Assembly: GCA_022340825.1 (NCBI GenBank)
Contig: JAJDNE010000042.1
Location: 1 to 35,601 of the forward strand
Length of the DNA stretch: 35,601 nucleotides
Reading direction: 5' to 3'
DNA from: Acidiferrobacterales bacterium
GTDB lineage: Bacteria > Pseudomonadota > Gammaproteobacteria > Acidiferrobacterales > JAJDNE01
A program made the position numbers and the translations under genes. The notes below the pieces were generated by a model. That model did not search any database and was not told the DNA's origin. It worked only from the letters and a program-made list of their open reading frames with translations. Positions 34,099 through 35,601 of this stretch are shown here, one piece after another. Each line of letters opens with the position of its first letter. The first letter of the stretch is position 1.

Positions 34099-34404
34099 CT
34101 AGGGTCGACCGCCTTGCCCCATGCCGCCGCCGCCCATGCCGCGACCACGAGGCATCGGTGTGTCAGGCAGTGTCTTGCCCTGTTCCCGTGCGCGCTCCTG
34201 CATGAGCTTATGGTGTTCCTGGCGATAGGCTTCACGCTCCTGTTCCGTGTGGAAGCTTTGCATTTTCTGCTGGTGTTGTTCCCGCTCCTGCTGGGTCATC
34301 AGCTCGTATCCATATATTGTTTCCTGAGCCAGCGTCACCGCGACCGGTGTTGACAGGCTGAACAGGACTATTGCTATTGCAGGTATATAAAACAGTTGTT
34401 TCAT
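34099..34404 (-). CDS. Small secreted Gln/Glu-rich protein
   Basis: The 101-residue protein has a signal peptide (about 1-26, cut after TLA) and a mature charged helical region with repeated ERE/HQQK/REAYRQEHH patterns, then a Gly/Met-rich tail (RGRGMGGGGMGQGG). I have seen similar proteins annotated as hypothetical, with an LMTQQEREQHQQKM-like pattern. A role in metal or envelope stress has been suggested for some such proteins but is not shown here. GGAGGTG precedes the ATG. The start is overlapped by an 11-base palindrome (34415-34425) just upstream of the ribosome site. Confidence 0.72.
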   Translation of the reverse strand: MKQLFYIPAIAIVLFSLSTPVAVTLAQETIYGYELMTQQEREQHQQKMQSFHTEQEREAYRQEHHKLMQERAREQGKTLPDTPMPRGRGMGGGGMGQGGRP

Positions 34405-34565
34405 GTTTCACCTCCGGCTAAGCCGTCAAAGTGCCTTACCTCCCCCGGCTCGAATGGTCATCAATTCCCACTCTGGCCGCTTTGACCAATATCAAGTTAA
34501 CCCTGAGAAAGACGCGCCATTCGTCGTTTGTGCGATGCTCGTGGCTAATAAGTTGATGATGCGAT

Positions 34566-34574
34566 TGCTATACT
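34566..34574 (+). promoter_or_regulatory. Extended -10 promoter for the ADP-ribose NUDIX gene
   Basis: TGCTATACT fits an extended -10 (TGn plus TATACT). It lies about 47 bases before ATG 34621. There is no good -35 at 17 bases; TTGATG at 34553 is too close. Confidence 0.4.
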
Positions 34575-34620
34575 GGATCTTTTACCGGGTGAAGGCGCCG
34601 AATTGCAAAAGAATAAGAAA

Positions 34621-35130
34621 ATGGAATACGAGGGCAGGGTAATTTCTGTTTCGGTCGAAGACGTGGAACTACCCAACGGCAGCACGTTGGTATTCGAGCG
34701 CGTGCATCACCCGGGTGGATCGGTCATTGTCGCCGTGGACGATCAAGACCGAATTTGCCTGTTAAAACAATACCGTCATATTGCCAATGGTTGGTTGTGG
34801 GAATTGCCAGCCGGAAAGTTAGATCCGGGCGAGTCTCCCGACAACACGGCCCGGCGCGAACTGCTGGAAGAGGCCGGGGTCGAGGCGAGCGAATGGACCG
34901 ACCTGGGCAAGGCCTACAGCTCCCCGGGGATATTCGACGAGGTGCTGCATTTCTATTTGGCCCGGGGCCTGCGGGAACGCACGCCGAGTTTCGATGCCCA
35001 TGAGAATATCGAAATTCACTGGCTACCACTGGAAACCGTGCTTGCATTGCTCAGCGAAGGTGACATTGTCGATGGCAAGACTATGATTGGTATATGTCGA
35101 CTTCGAGACCGACTTCAACAAAACAACTAG
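34621..35130 (+). CDS. NUDIX hydrolase, ADP-ribose pyrophosphatase-like
   Basis: The 169-residue protein (ATG 34621; TTG 34603 is an alternative adding six residues) has the NUDIX box at 65-87: GKLDPGE, seven residues, REL-LEEAGV. An N-terminal beta domain and the LLKQYRHIANGWLWELPAGK stretch in part are typical of NudF/ADP-ribose pyrophosphatases, which split ADP-ribose into AMP and ribose 5-phosphate. The SSPGIFDE segment agrees with that group. Exact substrate is unproven. It precedes the GAF-domain gene by 40 bases. Confidence 0.9.
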   Translation: MEYEGRVISVSVEDVELPNGSTLVFERVHHPGGSVIVAVDDQDRICLLKQYRHIANGWLWELPAGKLDPGESPDNTARRELLEEAGVEASEWTDLGKAYSSPGIFDEVLHFYLARGLRERTPSFDAHENIEIHWLPLETVLALLSEGDIVDGKTMIGICRLRDRLQQNN

Positions 35131-35170
35131 GCTATGACAGCATACGCTTATATGCCGGGGTCCGGGTTGA

Positions 35171-35601
35171 ATGACTGAGCATCAGGACTTACTGGATGCG
35201 CTCAACAAGGATATTCCGCTGCGTGAGAAGTTGTCCTACATGCATGACGTACTTTGTCAGCGCTTTGACGTTGTCGAGCGCGTTGCCGTAGCGATCTACG
35301 ATCCGAAAACGGATGTGTTGAGCTCTTACCTGGACAGCCGGCGAGATGAGCGCCGAGCCGAGCGCTACTATGTCGAATTGGGAAAGGCCAATTCACTTCG
35401 CGAGATTCTGAGTGATGGCAAGCCGAAAATACTTACCAAGCTCGACATTTTTTCTGACGAAGATCCCACGCATAACCGTCGCGCGAGCGACAGGGGATTT
35501 CGTGCGAGCTATGCCATGCCGATGTATATGAATAGCAATTTCTTCGGTTTTGTCTTTTTCATGTCGGACAAGGAAGATCCGTTTACCAACGAGGTGCTCC
35601 A
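35171..35601 (+). CDS. GAF-domain protein (3' partial)
   Basis: An open frame runs from ATG 35171 to the window end without a stop, 143 codons. Translation gives TEHQDLLDALNKD, then a GAF-like fold (about 15-143): RFDVVERVAVAIYDPKTDVL in part, RASYAMPMYMNSNFFGFVFF, the last strands before the window edge. Further domains such as a kinase, HD-GYP or GGDEF module are likely but lie outside. No clear ribosome site is seen; upstream reads GGGTTGA before ATG. Confidence 0.8.
   Translation, partial: MTEHQDLLDALNKDIPLREKLSYMHDVLCQRFDVVERVAVAIYDPKTDVLSSYLDSRRDERRAERYYVELGKANSLREILSDGKPKILTKLDIFSDEDPTHNRRASDRGFRASYAMPMYMNSNFFGFVFFMSDKEDPFTNEVL

Overview
The window looks like chromosomal DNA of a gammaproteobacterium. 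The evidence is gene order rather than a marker gene: coaBC-dut-algC facing radC-rpmB-rpmG, purMN next to a CDP-alcohol phosphatidyltransferase and hda, and an arsC-wrbA-DUF2069 cluster. These are arrangements familiar from Pseudomonas-, Chromatiales- and Thiotrichales-type genomes. DsrE-family proteins and a SoxW/TlpA-like thioredoxin pair would suit a sulfur-metabolising lineage, but that is an inference. No insertion sequence, prophage, CRISPR array, rRNA or tRNA gene was recognised.

Layout. (1) 1-5644: a rightward signalling cluster with a large multi-PAS histidine kinase (cut by the window start), a receiver-only response regulator, a PhnD-like periplasmic binding protein without transporter genes, and a second histidine kinase one base downstream. 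(2) 5645-8069: a REC-GGDEF-EAL cyclic-di-GMP enzyme preceded by a 310-base leader, then a single-domain PilZ protein. (3) 8226-9613: dCTP deaminase and a Crp/Fnr regulator with a palindrome in front of it, followed by a 339-base non-coding stretch. (4) 9953-14312: leftward coaBC-dut-algC, rightward radC and the L28/L33 ribosomal protein pair with a strong terminator. (5) 14382-17481: class II aldolase, HNH nuclease, membrane fatty acid desaturase and NUDIX hydrolase. (6) 17564-19359: leftward ECF sigma factor, a membrane anti-sigma factor carrying a periplasmic DsrE-like domain, and a secreted DsrE paralogue. This is the most unusual part of the window. (7) 19530-24046: purMN, phosphatidylglycerophosphate synthase-like gene, hda, DUF2069, wrbA and arsC-like gene. 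(8) 24195-27917: LysM lipoprotein, a 560-residue protein with PilZ-like signatures, and an aspartase/fumarase family enzyme. (9) 28061-31586: a rightward run of two periplasmic thioredoxin-like proteins, a TolC-like channel, a membrane-fusion adaptor and acylphosphatase, with no pump gene. (10) 31604-35601: lytic transglycosylase, proS, a small secreted protein, an ADP-ribose pyrophosphatase-like NUDIX enzyme and the start of a GAF-domain gene.

Working together: several genes make or read signals, namely two kinases, three cyclic-di-GMP-related proteins, one Crp/Fnr protein and one ECF system. The rest is mainly housekeeping: nucleotide supply (dcd, dut, purM, purN), CoA synthesis (coaBC), envelope precursors (algC, pgsA-like, desaturase), replication control (hda) and translation (rpmB, rpmG, proS). 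The best candidate for an undescribed system is the sigma/anti-sigma-DsrE/DsrE operon. It has a plausible self-recognised ECF promoter whose spacer and -35 element overlap an inverted repeat.
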